DNA of 64,000 bases from Sodiomyces alkalinus F11 (Eukaryota; Ascomycota; Sordariomycetes; Glomerellales; Plectosphaerellaceae). Under the pieces are notes generated by a model. The model was not told where the DNA came from. It ran no database searches and worked only from the letters and a program-made list of their open reading frames with translations. The stretch is from NCBI RefSeq assembly GCF_003711515.1, contig NW_021167092.1:487073-551072 (forward strand), given 5' to 3'. A program made the position numbers and the translations under genes. Positions 22,401-36,519 of this stretch are shown piece by piece (positions within the stretch are counted from its first letter, which is position 1; each line of letters opens with the position of its first letter).

Positions 22401-25400
22401 TACTCGTTCTCCTTATATCCCCGGAAATCGCTCCTATTATGCCTTCTATTTAATTAATGAAGAGAATATGTAAAGCAGGCTCTCTTACCTGTTTTAGGGG
22501 TAGGTGCCGACTATATCTAGCGGCAAGTAGGTAGAGTAAGGCTCCGCCTATAGCCGTAAAATAGTATATAGTTAGTAACTAATATAGTTTTCCTTATTTT
22601 CCTCCTTTTTTCCCATAATGCTATAGAGCTTATTATAGGTTTTCCGTATCTTATATTCCTATTCGTAGTCCTATAGGCTTACTATCACGGCGTTATACCA
22701 AGTAGTAATTTCTCTTAGTATTCTAATTCTTATTTCGTTCTATATACTTCTCTAATATATACTTCGTGGGTAGTGTTATAGTAGTATAGCGCTAACTACG
22801 TAGTATAGTAATAGTAATAGTAATATAAAAAATAATAATAACTATTACACTATAAGTATCTCGGTAATATAATACTACTTCGGTAATAGTATGCTAATCT
22901 AGTTGTAGATAGCGTCTACAAATAATAAGAATCGCCGATACAAATAAAGTATAGTCTGTGTTATACCGTATATAGGCTATAATAGTCTTAAGGTGGTATT
23001 AAAGCGGTGTTATAGCGGCTAATATAAGACAGTTATTAAAGTTATAGTAAGCGTTAAGGTATATACCCTTATAAAGTCGAAGTATATACTAATACTACTA
23101 GTACTAGTACCGTATACTTTTAGTATACTAATAGCTAACGTCTATATAAGGATATATATTGTTTTTATACTATAGCGGTATCGCTAAGGCGCTGGAGTAA
23201 TTAGGTCTAATAGGTTAATAGGTCCTCTCCGTTACTAAAAAGAAGTAGTAGCGCCTTATAGGTATCTATAAGGCCTATATATTAGTAAAGGTCGCTAGTA
23301 GTAATAGTATTATTATAGGAAATAATCGCCCTTTAGTATCGTGATAGTACTATACTAATAATCCATAGGCTAAGGAGCGTCTAAAGACGACGGCCTCTTC
23401 CTTTAGATAAGCCGTCTCTCTTACGCTACCTTCCGGCCGCGGCCGCGGCGATACCTTATTAGTGGAGGTGTAGGACCTAGCACGCCGAGCTCGGTGTATA
23501 AAGGGGATAATAAGTGTGATAATAGATTATTTTATAAGTAATCCCTCTACGATCCCGTTGCGGCTCCTTTACAGTAATAGAGTAGCTTACTATCTAACTC
23601 TCTTAGGGTCTTAAGTATACCGAGAGCGGCGTTAACGCCTCTAAGGGGGGTAAAGATAATAAGGATAACGAGGAGAAGTAGTATTAGTAGTATCTTAATA
23701 CCGCCGGGGTCCTAGCTTATAAGGTCCCTATTTAATAACCACCTGGACTGTTATAATACCTTTCCCCGTTACGGTGCTACCGTGTTTTCGTAGGCGTGTA
23801 TAACTTCAAGGGCGAGGCGGAAGTCGTTAAACCTTTTCTATTATAAGAACTACTTAGTAATTCCGCCGGTATTAGTATTATATTCTAGTACGTTATATAA
23901 GTCACCCCTAATCATAAACGGTCTCTCTATAGTACGGAAAAGGTCTTTACACTCCTCCTCGGTTATATCCTAGTAATAAAGTATTACGTGCTCTGCTACT
24001 ACGCCCTATTCGTTAGCTTAGTATTATGTAGTACGGGTATATACTGCCATAGTTAGTTCTAGCTTAGTTACGAGTAGCTTAGTTAGGAGGTCGTGGAGGT
24101 ATATCTGCCACGCCCTTATAGGCGAGCTCTTCGAGCTCCTAATCTTCTTTATAATCTATCTTTAGTTCTTATATCTTCTTAATAGTCTCTACACTATAGC
24201 CGTATTTACGGCCTAATAAATAGTAGTAACTAATTATTACCGATCGTTATCTATACTATACTATAGTACTTATTTCTTCTGTTAGTTTCTCGATAATCGT
24301 TTAAAGAACTACGCTCTTCCGTTAGACCCGATAACCGGTTAAACGCCGCACTTTAATTGCAGTATTTCCCTAACTAAACTAATCGGTACCGCGCCGAATA
24401 TAGATATTATAGCTAAGTCTATAGTTTTCTCCGTTATAGTTTTTGCTTTTCTTTTCGACTATAAGCGATAAAACTATCGTTTTTCTCCTTTTTATTAATA
24501 TTAAAAACGACTTATTAGACTAACGATTATATTCGATATTCTATATTACCGAAGTCACTTCTAGTTTTACCCCTCTTTTAAACACGTTATAGACTCGAAG
24601 CACGTTATAGATTCCTAATAGCAGTGATATAGTAAGCGCTACTATTTAGTTATAACTGCTATATTATATCAGAAGCACATAGCTGCTTTGTTTTACCCCG
24701 ATATCTCCTTCTTACCCTAGATAGAACCTTTATTTATAATAGAATAAGAGAATTTCTAAGTTTATAAGTTTATTAAGGCTAACCTAATCTAGACTAAGGT
24801 GTAGAATCTGCTAGAAGGAGCTATTACTATTATTAAAGAAGAAGCCTTACTCCTCTAGACATAAGCCGCCCTAGAATATTAACGGTAGAGATAATAGTTA
24901 GCCAGAAATAACAGAAGAAACTACTAGGATACTACTAACCCGGAACTAACCTTCCCTAATACCTAGACTACGGATACCTAGGCGGCTAAGGTAACACTAC
25001 GGATAGTTCTACGTAGACTAAATATCTATCATAGCTAACTAGTAAATCGTGCTTACTCTCGCTAAAATAGCTAGGAACCACTCCTAACTTAACCTATTAA
25101 TCTATAAGGTATTTAGAAGTATAGACAGAAGATATCAGTAGGTCGGATAACTCTCATTTTAAATCTAGTTGACCGTAGACTACTTTTTACTCGACTATCT
25201 TCTATTACTAATAATAACCTATAGCTACTATATTTATATACCCTAAACTTATTACTACTATCCTACCTCCGTAGACTAATCTTTAATCCACCTTTACTAG
25301 GATCTTTCCCTATATGCCTTATCGGCTAACACCCTCTATAGTACGCCCTATATAATCTACTAGTACTACTATATAGGGACACCACGGCTCTAGGGATAGA

Positions 25401-26860
25401 TACTAATATAACGAATACCGACCAGGGCACGTAGTCGGTACCTAACCCTCCGGGATAGATAGCACCTAACTATCCAGGATAGGCACTACCCCTATAGAAT
25501 ATAACTATTGGATCCGTACTAAGCCCTTCTTAAACCACGTTATCTCTTCCCCTACCTATTATACTATCTTCCGACTAGTTTAAGAATATAATATCTTTCT
25601 TTATAAAGTAGTAACTCGCCGGTACCGGTAATAGAGACCGCCCTGATTTCCGAAAAAAACTTATTTCGATTAGATTTCTTAGCCCGCCCACTAATAATAA
25701 TAAAGACCCTTGTAACTCCTAGACGTATATCGGCGATAGTATTTACTAGCACGATATCGGCTTATTTATCGAAAGCGTAAAAGACTAGGTAAATAGACTG
25801 GAACTCCGAGAGGAAGCTTATCTTAACTTATACTCCCTGTTTAAGGGAGTAGCGAGTAGTTAGTGGGTAACAAGTTTTGATGTTATATAGCGAGCAGAGG
25901 CCCGCTATAGTCTTAATAATCTATTTACCGCTCTAGTTAGCGCTAATAGCTTAGCCCCGAAACTATAGTAGCTCTAATATCTAATATAAAGTTTATTAGC
26001 AGAGATATCGTTAACGGTCGTCCTTTCGTCGAATAGGCTAATTATCTTACTAGGCTTTATAAAGCCTTAGGCGCTAGTATTCGTATAAGCCTCAATATCT
26101 AATAGAAGATTTAGAATCGAATCGACCCTTCCCTTAGAGAAATATATAACCGCCCTAATAGTCTACTCTAATTAGATAGTTTTATACGAGATATTAAAGC
26201 CTAGATAAAAATCGTAGACTCCCCTTTTAATAATAAATCCAGCACAGACTACTACGACTAGAATAACTAGGCAACCCTACTCCTACTCCGCCGGGGCATT
26301 ATATTAACCGGCCTACCTAAATTATTCCTAATAGTAGACTTCTTATATACTATACTAACGATATTCCTATGGAAAGAATAGCTACTTAGAGCTAGATCAG
26401 CTAACTACGGGGAGGCTTTTATAGCTATGGCCCCGGATATAATAGACGCGGAGGCTATACACGTACTTAAGACCTAGATTACAGAGGTAGCCGTGGTTAC
26501 GGAAATAACCGCGGTTTCTGTGGACGTAGATTTATAAACTAGCGTGGAGAATAAGCTTAGCGAGGTAGATAGTTCCGATACAATAGTAGATAGTATAAAG
26601 AGAAGCAGCGTCCGTACTAATATCGCGTGCGTAAATAGATCCGAAATAATAATAGAGATAGATAGGTAATATATATAGCTATAGATAATCCATATAAGGA
26701 ATAGAATAAGACTAAGCTACGACAGAAGGGTTTTATATTCTTAGAGGAAGTTCTTAGCGAAGGCGAGGAAATATACACTTATAAGATCGACGAGGGAGAT
26801 ATTAAGGGTAACACAGAGGAAATTAACGTGAATTAGTCTTATTTTACCGGCTATAATAGT
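22401..26860. other. RIP-degraded repeats, mostly unassigned
   Basis: About 4.4 kb of TA-rich sequence with no intact frame. A minus-strand protein-like reading is traceable near 24060-23600, and a gag-like plus-strand reading near 24750-25350, but neither shows a decisive motif. A GC-rich patch with GGCCGCGGCCGCGG lies near 23428. No RNA gene or host gene was recognised. Confidence 0.35.
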
Positions 26861-26869
26861 CACTAACCT

Positions 26870-29084
26870 TATAAGAACACTGCTACGCCGCCTTACCATG
26901 ATTATACTGATTTCTTTTAATATCAGAAAATAACCCGCTACCGGTATACTAAACCTAAAGTACCGTCGGCCACGTCGAAACTAATAATATATAAATATAA
27001 TAAATATAACACGTTTTTACTAAGCAGAACACAACTATTCCGATCCGTTTTGGTAATATATACACGGTATTAAAGCCTAAGGGCTAGGCACTGTATTATC
27101 TATAGCGCCTAAGTTAGACTTATTATACTGCGTAAGTCGATAATATCATACTACCCGCTAATCACGAACCCCGCGCGCAGGCTATATTATACCCCGCTAA
27201 GGTTAAGTTACACTCTAACAAAGCTAAGCTATAAAGCCCGCTAGACTAGACCGAGTCTATAACTATAAATAAACTTTAATTAGTATATACCTATACCCCT
27301 AGTATATCGCCGATAGAAATACTTAAGGCCCTAAAACCACTAAGGCTATATAAGCCTAATACACTTATTAGCTAATTCGCCTTTAAACTAAACGATATCG
27401 TGAATACTTAGGTTTTAATAGGCCGAGCCTTAGACTACTATATGTACTACCGTATCCCTAGTAAGCTTATACCTAACGGAACTTAATTAGATATCTACGT
27501 AGACTTAGGATATACTATACTTCTTATAGACTAAAGATAGCTAATAGATAATGCTTATAATATTCGTTTTATAGAAGCTGCTAAACTAAAGCTAATACAT
27601 GGCGTCCCCGGTAAAATAATAGTTTAAGAAATCGCCACTTTTAACTTCTACGTCGATAGCTATATTTCATACGTTCCTATAGTCGGCTGTTTTACCGTTA
27701 TAGCCTGGGTTATAGACGGTCTCGAAGCCAGGATACTCCTAGGCGCTAAATTCCGCTAGACTTATGGCGTTAATATTCTATACACTATCGGCTAACTTCG
27801 TATTATAGGCTGCTATAATATAAAAATACCTATCCGCGAATACCGACTGAAACTAATTCGACGCCGATATAGGATTATAGTCGCCTAAACCGTTATAATT
27901 CCCCCTTTAGCTTCGACACTTATCCCCGTTTAATATAATAGTCTCGTAAACGGATATAATTTTTATTTCGAGCCAGAACCGTATTATTCGGTATTTTTAG
28001 ATATTTACGATACGGAGACTCCTAAGGTTATCTAGTATATTAATAATTCTAAATACTCACTTATACTATTTAGGTCAGATAGGCTTAGCTATATATACGA
28101 AGTAGGTAAAGACGATATAGAAGATATCGAATAGATTAACGCCTACACCCTAATAGCGATCGAGTGATATAAGTTTAAAGACTATAAGCTAGTCCGACAA
28201 ATTATATATATAATACCGCAGGAACTAATAGACGCCTTACCGACCCTACCGTAACCTGAAAAACTATACTCTATAAAGAAACACGGTACATAAACCCCGA
28301 ATCATCTAATAACGTGCCGGAAATCGGTATAAAAGAGGGGGTATATATTTACGCTACCGACTCCGCTAAGGCGGAGTAGCTTCGTATACTTTTATAATCC
28401 TTTAATATTTAACGAGATAAAGGCATTATTCTACTCCTACCTAATAAGCGTATACGAGTTAATCTAGTTAGTAACTAGCAGAAAATAAACCTATATTCCC
28501 GACTCTACTAGCTTAGCGACGAGGACCGATAATATCTAGACGATAAGTTTAACGATATATATAAGATAGGTCGTATAACCTAGTAGAGGAAACCCACCCT
28601 ATTTACCTACCCTGGTTTTATTATCTAGCTGACTAGCTAAGGTATTAAAAAAGGACGAGTTATAGTCGATCTCCGAAAGCTAAATAATACTATTTTACTA
28701 GATGCGTACCCGATACCCTCCTAGGATAAAACTATTTAGAGTCTATAAGGAAAGAAATAGTTTAGCGCTTTCGATACTAGCTCTTTTTTTTACTAGCTCC
28801 CCGTTAAGGAAGAATATAAGGAAAGAATAATAATCGTCTTACCTAAAGGTCTAAAACGCCCTAAAGTTATTCTAATAGGTTTTCGGAACTCCCTACTATT
28901 CGTGCAGGGATTTATTGATTAGAGACTATTTAAATATAGATATTTTTATAAGGTATATATTAACGATATTATCGTTTTTTCTAAAACGTTTAAGGAGTAT
29001 GTAGCCTACTTAAAGATTATACTAAAGCTATTTAAGAATATCTGGCTAGCACTTTCTTTAGTAAAGTTCTTTTATACCTATATT
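26870..29084 (+). mobile_element. Gypsy retrotransposon B, left part (gag/protease/RT)
   Basis: The plus strand shows a gag-like region, a retropepsin-like stretch near 27500-27760 ending ARILLGAKFR, and RT from about 28640: KGRVIVDLRKLN, then VYINDIIVFS with YIND at 28956-28967 (expected YIDD). The frame stops at FFYTYI where copia B begins at 29085 and continues at 35133, so this is one gypsy split by a nested insertion. RIP-type stops occur throughout. Confidence 0.75.
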
Positions 29085-29289
29085 TGTCGAACAGACCACA
29101 GTCTTTTTCGGTTACGTAGTAGGCCAGATTGCTAAGAGTATAATCCGGGTAGACGCTTACAGAATCTGCACTATAGAAAATACGGTGGCAGCGTTTCCCT
29201 GACGGTCTATGACAGTTAGAATTATACATAATTACCTGAATTAATTTTGACCTATTTTATACCGATTTGGACTACGCTTTATTTAATAA
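29085..29289 (+). repeat. 5' LTR of copia B
   Basis: TGTCGAACAGACCACAGTC to GACTACGCTTTATTTAATA; near identical to 34927-35132. Confidence 0.8.
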
Positions 29290-32200
29290 TTAAGAGTCTT
29301 ACTTACTAAGTAAAGATATACCTATTTTACCTACCCTTTTACCTTTACTATTATCGATTTAAGAAGCTATCTAGCCGCGCCGATAAAGCGTGTTAATCTA
29401 TAAATAACTCTTAAGATATCGTATCTTAGCCCTATTACGGATAAAACCTATAAGGATTAGGAGCTCTAGCGATGCCTATACGAATCGGTTACCACCTATA
29501 AGAATATATAGCGGTTTCTCCGCCTAGTCGATCCGACTTAATTCCTCGAGGAGCCTATAATACTGAATTACGACTCTTTCCCCTCTATAACGCCTAGGCG
29601 TACCCCTATATAATATCTTAACCTTACGGACGCTGGCTAGAAGGCGTACGATATCGAAATCGCGCGCTGGAAGATCCTATAAGCGTAATACGATAGCTAC
29701 CTAAAGGGGATTAACGCTATACTAACCTAGTAGGTTAATACTATTAACTAAAGCCGTAGATAACTACTACGAGGAGGTATACCTCGTAAGGTATATAAAG
29801 CTGTTAAACGCGATACGGATTAGTACCTGGCTACCCGCTAAACCGATACCCACGAAGAGTATATGGAGTATACTCGGTACCCTACGAATAGCCTTAAGAA
29901 GCTTAGGGGGTGGTTAGATAAGTAGTACCCACTACTATAAAGCTATAAAGATACCGGTTTAAAGCCCGCTATATAGATATAGGTTATTGATTTCTTTAGA
30001 GGTATACGCCCCTATACCGGCCGCGATTAGACTAAGGCCGAGGGACGCCTTATAGATAACTAAGTAGTTATACCCGAAGACCTTGATACCCTCGGTCAGA
30101 AATATATTACTACTAGACTTAAAGACTAAGGAAAACGTGGTAGCCACCGCGTTATAGTATTCCCTGCACTATACACCGGAAGCGAGGAGGGTAAAGATAC
30201 CTTAGAGGCCACGGCTAAGCCCCGTAAGAAGGGCCGCCGTGGGAAGAATAAAGCTAAGAATCCCACTACCGCGATATCTATAGCTATACCTTCTACTACG
30301 TTAACTAACCGTCCCTCTTCTAAACGTGGCTAATCTGCTTTATAGAGAGGGCAGATCTAGCGTGTATACGCTATACCTAGCTATAATATTAACGCCTGCT
30401 TCTATTTATTCCTAGATACGGTATATAACGACTAGACGCCCTTTAAGAGCACTAAAATAACCGTCTAACGGATCCTTAAATACGACCCTGCTCTACGCGC
30501 GGAAGTGGAAGAACTACGCACCGTAAAGAAGGTGAAGAAGGATATAAGCCGGGACTCTGTATAGCTTAAAGAGGCGTGACTCGATTATAAAAGCGTCCGT
30601 ACCGGCGTCTCCTACGCTACCACATTTATAGCGGGTACTACTACTACTTACCCTCTTGGAACCTCTGCTATCCTTAATTCCGGCGCTACTATTTATATTT
30701 TTAACGATTTTTCCCGTTTTTCTTATTTTATACCCGCTATGTAAGGAGACTATATAGTTATAGGCAGCTTGTTATTACCTATTAAAGGTTACGGTAACGT
30801 GACCGTGAGATTAAACGGACTAATAGGAGGCCTTAATTTTAAACTATTAAACGTTATATACTAAGAAGATTTTACCTATAGTTTAATCTTAAACTAACGG
30901 TTACGACTATAAGGATACTAGTAGGATTAAAAGCCACTACATAAGTACTTTCGACGTACCGATAGATCTATACTATACTAGCTAAGTCACCACTTCGATT
31001 AAACCATTATTAAATATATACCCTCTAACTAATCTACGACTGCTTTTCTAGGCTCTTCTTCTACCCGAAAAGCTATCTATAAATCGACGATACGCTATCT
31101 AAGCACTACGGAGGGTATTTTATAGTATCTACGACTAAGGTATACTAGCCCTAAACCGCTTAGGTACCTAGAAGAGTAGACGTAGGGGGTTAAAATAAAG
31201 GGACTAATAACTATCGACTATACCGTCTATAAGCTTATAAAGATTAAACGGTATATTCGTTGGCGCCCTCGCACCGTACCTGCTTACGTAGGGGAGCGGT
31301 AGGCAATTAATTTCACTGATTTTAACCGAACGTCCGACGGGGACTCGAGGTTTATATTTTTCACCGACCGTTATAGTAGTTTTACGGCCACCTACGTTAT
31401 AAAGAGTAAGCTGGCAGTGGATATCCTCTAAATAATTAAGGAATTCCTTACCTGGGTAGACCGTTAATTAGGCTATAAGGTGCGCGTCTTCGAATCTAAT
31501 ACTAAGCTAACCTAATCCCACGATATCACCTAATTCCTGCGTGCAGAGGGTATCCTTTTAGAGGCCTCCGCTACCGATACTTAAGCGTAGAACGGGGGTG
31601 CTAAACGCGCTACTATAGTGGTGATTTCGAAAGGTTATACGATAAATATTAACGTAAAACTACCGCCGTTTATATAGCCTAAGGCTATTCCCACGGCCAT
31701 ATACGTCTATACCCGGATACCACGAAGGCAGTATAATAATAAGGATTAGAAAACACTATACGAGGTCCTTTTTAGAAGGAAGCCGATTTTATTATTATAA
31801 CTGAATGAAGATGTAGTGGCACTAGATCGTTAAGATAAAGATTAGACAAAGAGGTTAGTCCTGCTAACCCACGATGCATAACTAAAATATAACTAACACC
31901 GCTATAACCTTTAGCGAAGAAGTAGATCAGTAGTTACTATTCTGATTAGGGTAACGTAAGTTAAACTAGAAAGATACCTTCAACGTGGAATAAGTAATTA
32001 TAAAAGAGGATAATATTTGAATAATAGTCCCTCGCCGGGGATATCCTACGTATATCCCTTCAATATATATATAGGATATAGATCCAATAGCCTCGAAAAG
32101 GGAGTTATATAACCGGCTGCCGATACTATACTAACGCCGTATCTGCACGGGTATAATATATCTCCGAGCCTATAGCTATAAGGCGTATATAATAACTAAG

Positions 32201-34926
32201 GACGCCTAAAAGGGCACTAATAAGCTATTAAATCGTATCGCTGCTTATGCCTATATCGGCTACCTTATAGGCTACGATTCTACTAATATTTTCCGTATCT
32301 AGATACTAGGCCACTATAACTATAACCGTGTTATTCGCACGCGCGATATAGATTTCGAGGAATATGCCGTTTTTAACGGCGATATCGATACCTTTAAGGA
32401 TAACCTCCCTTAATTAACCGAGGAGTAATTAGAAGACCTAATTAGTTAGATTAAGTAGGAGAGGGCTAGAGATTGATAGCCGTTTACGGACGTATAAGCT
32501 AAGGACCCCCCCTTTTATATAACTGCTTATTTTAAAGCGTTTATGCCCTTAGATCCGGGGCAAAACGCCCCCGGATCCCTTTCCTTAACGGTTTTGCCGT
32601 TAAGGTTATAGTTAGTAATGCCCGGCCGTAAGGGGGTGGAAGAGGCCAGATAAAACTTAGGTCACGAATAGTATGGTTTAGCGGGTATAGCGCCTAATTA
32701 ACGTCTATAACCACCTATTCCGCTACTCTCCTCTCTACTAGTAACCCCGCCGTCGGTTATAGTGCTAATAGTAGCCGTTATATTAGGAAATCGTGATACC
32801 CCTACGGTTACGGCCGTAGGGTTCTAGGATAACAGAATACGGTGCCGCGATACCCGTATAGCTACGGCTATAGAGCTCCTATTAAATAAAGGAGCGCGAC
32901 TAATACGGTAAGGAGATAGCTGGAAAAGAGATTATCAGATTATAGTATTTAATACTGGCCGTTACGCCCTGGTTATATATATATTAAATAGGACTCCGCT
33001 AACTAAACCACGGTTAAAAAGGTCTACGCCTATAGCGCTATAGCGACGCTTAATAATACCCTACGAATTCATGGCCCTGGCGGTAGCTACCGGAAGTATA
33101 ACCCGAGAGGCTATCTCGGGAAATATAACCCCGGTGGTTATTTTTGCGGGTGCTCCGGCGGTTACCCCGGCGGCCGTAAAGATCAACCGTAAAAACCTCC
33201 CTCCTCCTCCGAAGAACCCTCGCGATATACCCTTACACCCTTATAGCCACTTATTCCGATAGGTATAAGAAGACTACCTACGGAGCCACGAGGAGATAGG
33301 GTCGTGGATACGGGTACCGGCGTCCGTAGCAGATAGATATTAGGTTCTTAATTCGATATAGGTAAAAATATTTAAGTTCGATAAGTATAGATTTCTATAG
33401 AATTATAAGGTAAGGCTTATAGTGCGAGGAGATTAGTAGTATTAATCCTCGCTTAAGAAGATATATGTAGTAACGCTAGCCGGATAGTCGTTCCGCGTAT
33501 TAATAGCTATCAACGTCTAATGTAACCTTACGCTATTATAATTCAACGTTATAAACGTGTTTATATATACGCCCCTCCCCCATAAGATCTTTATATACCC
33601 GCCGCCAGGTTTTCTAGCCCCTAAGAGTCGTCTATACCTGGAAAAGGCGTTATATAGACTTAAGGAGTCCCTACTACTTTAGTAAAAGCGCTTTTTGGCT
33701 ATTCTTTTAGTGGACGGTTTCTAGATAGTACCGTAGGAACCGTGTTACTTTCTACGCCGCGGTTTAATCCTATTCTTCTACGTTAATAATATCGTTATTA
33801 CTTATAAGGAATAATATAAGGCGTTGATAGAGTAGGCTATTAATAACCTATAACGCTATTATAACCTAGAAGGTGGCGACTCTATAGTAGTTCCTTAGTA
33901 TTAAGGTTATTCGCGACCGCGTTACCCGTAGAATACAGCTATTATAACACGACTACGTTATTAAGTTAGAACGCCTATTAAACCTAAATAGTAATAGTAA
34001 GTATAGTAGTAACTATCGCCTAACGCACCTAATTAAGATCGTAGAACTACTACTCTATTTAGGGACCTCGACTAATATTAAGAGCTATTAACGGAAGATA
34101 GGATCTATACTATACGTAGTAGTAATATCGCGGCCAGATGTCGTCTTTATAGTATTAAGGCTATACCGTTTTAACGTTAATCCAGGGCCTATAATCTATA
34201 GGGCCGCCGATTATCTAATCCTTTATCTAATCCTTTATCTAATTAATAGCTAATCGTTTACGTTAGAACTAAGAGGTGGTAATACTATTAAAACCTATAC
34301 TAACGCCTTATTTACCGATAATACCCTTAATCGAAAGAGTAGTTAAGCGTACGTGATATACTTATTTAGCGGAATAATCGCGTAGCGCGCTAATACGCAG
34401 GATATAGTCACGACGTTAATAACAGAAGCAGAGCTATTAGCGTTAGTATAAGATATAAAAGAGGGTATCTTTATATAACGCCTATTACTTAGTATAGGAG
34501 TGGAATTTAACGATCCGGAATTAAGGATCTTATACGATAATAACTAAACGATTCGATTAGTTAATTAAAAGATTAGCACGTTAATAACACGCCTCCGCCA
34601 CATCGATATCCACGGCTATTAATTACGTTAAGTAAAGGAATAAAGGTAAATACTCGTAACGTACGTTACGAGCGCGGAAATAGTAGTAGACGGATTAACG
34701 AAGGCGTTATACGGCGAGAAATTTAAGATATTTAGGTCCTAGGTAGGCGTGATAGATATACGGGAACGGTTAAAGCAGAAATAGCTAGAGGAAGTCCGGA
34801 TAGAATATTTAGAGGACCTAAAGGATGAATTTAAGGGCGGCTATAGCGAATAGATTATATAGCTGGATTATCTGCCGATTACGAATAGCTTTAATCGCCT
34901 ACCTAATGTTTAGGGCGATTAGGGGG

Positions 34927-35132
34927 TGTATTGAACAGACTATAGTCTTTTTCGGTTACGTAATAGGCCGGATTACTAAGAGTATAATTCGGGTGGACGC
35001 TTACAGAATCTGCACTATATAAAATACAGTGGCAGCATTTCCCTGACAGTCTATAATAGTTATAATTATATATAATTGCCTTAATCAATTTTGACCTATT
35101 TTGTGACGATTTTGACTACGCTTTATTTGACA
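34927..35132 (+). repeat. 3' LTR of copia B
   Basis: TGTATTGAACAGAC to GACTACGCTTTATTTGACA, preceded by the purine tract AGGGGG. It pairs with 29085-29289. Confidence 0.8.
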
Positions 35133-35830
35133 ATAATTCCGTTTATCTCCTCGGATTTAAAATAGATAGACTAGGCCTTTACACTATAGCAGACCGTATA
35201 GAAGCCTTACGAGAAATTAAGATACCGGAAAAACCATTAGACCTAGAGACCTATATCGGTAAGGTAGAATTCCTACGACGATTTATCCCGTGGTTCCGCG
35301 TTAAGATTAACCCTTTATGATAATAAAAGACGAATCTGCTTAACGAGGCTAAGGTTAACGGACAAATCACACCTTCCGCTCTAAAACTCAAACGGTAAAA
35401 ATAGACGGTAAAGTTAGTGTATAAACCAATAGATATTAAGAGATAAGCCTTCGAAATACTATAGCACTAAGTTATATAGAAGATAAGGTTATATTATAAT
35501 ATCCCTAAGACAATAACCTTTCTTAATCTCGACGCTAGCGGTTATAGCCTTAGTGTTTTCCTCTTTTACCTCGTAGTCCCCTAGGATAGCGGGAAGATCC
35601 CTGCCCATGCTATATAACCCATTTTATCAACTATAAGAAATATAATCGCAAAACTCACGTGGGGGGACCTACGTTTTACACGCAAACGCCCTAAACCACT
35701 CAAAACCTATATTAATCGATAGCTCTTTTCAAGCTCTATACGCCTATCTATAGCCCGGTATCGTGCACGCGATAATTTAGGCGTATTATAAGTGCGAAAA
35801 TGCTAGGAAATAGACTTATAGCCCCCCCCG
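35133..35830 (+). mobile_element. Gypsy retrotransposon B, right part
   Basis: The gypsy RT resumes with YLLGFKIDRLGLYT, then ADRIEALREIKIPEK and LETYIGKVEFLRRFIP (about 35145-35290), exactly the block following the YIDD region in the family. Similarity to RNase H continues to about 35600. The remaining integrase part is missing. The last 150 bp match 12340-12480 in inverse orientation. Confidence 0.7.
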
Positions 35831-35921
35831 TACGGGGGAAAAGTCTGACATGGCCCGTGCGCCCACGCTGACAAAGCAGTAAGCCTAGCCGCGCAGAGGC
35901 GCACCCACGACCTCCTAACGT

Positions 35922-36507
35922 GGTTATAGATAAACTGATATTAAACTCGGAGGCTGAGCTAAGGGTAGGTGTGGGTCCGAGTGGGGCGAAAGGTTGAGCT
36001 AAGGGTTGCTGTGGGGCTATGTACTAAGGTCATGTGACTAGATACTTAGGTAACCACTCTTATAATAGGTAGGTAAGGGTTACTATAGGGCTATATATTA
36101 AGGTCACGTGACTAAGTATCTTAGGTAACTACCCTTATAATATATATAGGTAGGTAAGAGTTATTATAGGGCTATTTATTAAGGTCACGTGACTATATAC
36201 CTTAGGTAACTACCCTTATAATAAGTAGGTAACGGGTATTATAAGACTATTTATTAAGGTTATATTACTAAAGAAATTAAGTAACTACTCTTATACTTAG
36301 TAAAAGACTTTATAATAATATAATAACCCTTAGTAGAAATACTCCTTATAATCCCTTAAGGTATTTAACGTGATCGCGAAATAGTTCGACCAATTAATTA
36401 AAGGCGTAAAGCCCCGTACCTACCCTCAGCTCAACTTTTGTTATCAGCCACGCCCCACATCTACCCTCAGCCCAGCCACCGAGTTTAATATCAGTTTATA
36501 TATAACC
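35922..36507. mobile_element. Non-autonomous element with long inverted repeats and internal satellite
   Basis: Left arm (about 35922-36010) and right arm (about 36425-36507) are imperfect inverted repeats. For example, AACTGATATTAAACTCGG at 35937 faces CCGAGTTTAATATCAGTT, and GGTAGGTGTGGG faces CCCACATCTACC. Between them lie four diverged tandem units. It has no coding capacity. CpA/TpG sites survive in the arms. One arm-like copy lies in the Elongin-A leader (58859-58920). The type is uncertain; a MITE-like DNA element is the simplest reading. Confidence 0.65.
36010..36300. repeat. Four tandem units of about 75-81 bp with CACGTG palindromes
   Basis: The word AAGGTCACGTGACTA recurs: GGTCATGTGAC at 36028, GGTCACGTGAC at 36102 and 36183, and GGTTATATTAC at 36258 (RIPed). 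Each is followed by a TTAGGTAACTACCCTTATAAT-like segment. Spacing is 74, 81 and 75 bp. Confidence 0.8.
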
Positions 36508-36519
36508 TCCTCCTAATAC

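Larger units (their letters stand above)
29085..35132 (+). mobile_element. Copia retrotransposon B, full length, nested in gypsy B
   Basis: A 6.05-kb element with LTRs of about 205 bp. Plus-strand order: gag region, integrase with TDRYSSFTATYVIKSK near 31365-31410, RT with FFYVNNI (YVNN at 33779-33790; expected YVDD), and a C terminus with VVDGLTKALYGEKF near 34690-34730. A purine tract AGGGGG (34921-34926) abuts the 3' LTR. All frames are RIPed. Fragments of the same family lie at 4232-4490 and, as an LTR end, at 58823-58858. Confidence 0.8.

Noticed and set aside
33071..33262. 63-codon plus-strand open frame
   Set aside because: It lies within copia B between integrase and RT, is Pro/Ala-rich without a domain, and is part of the decayed polyprotein linker.
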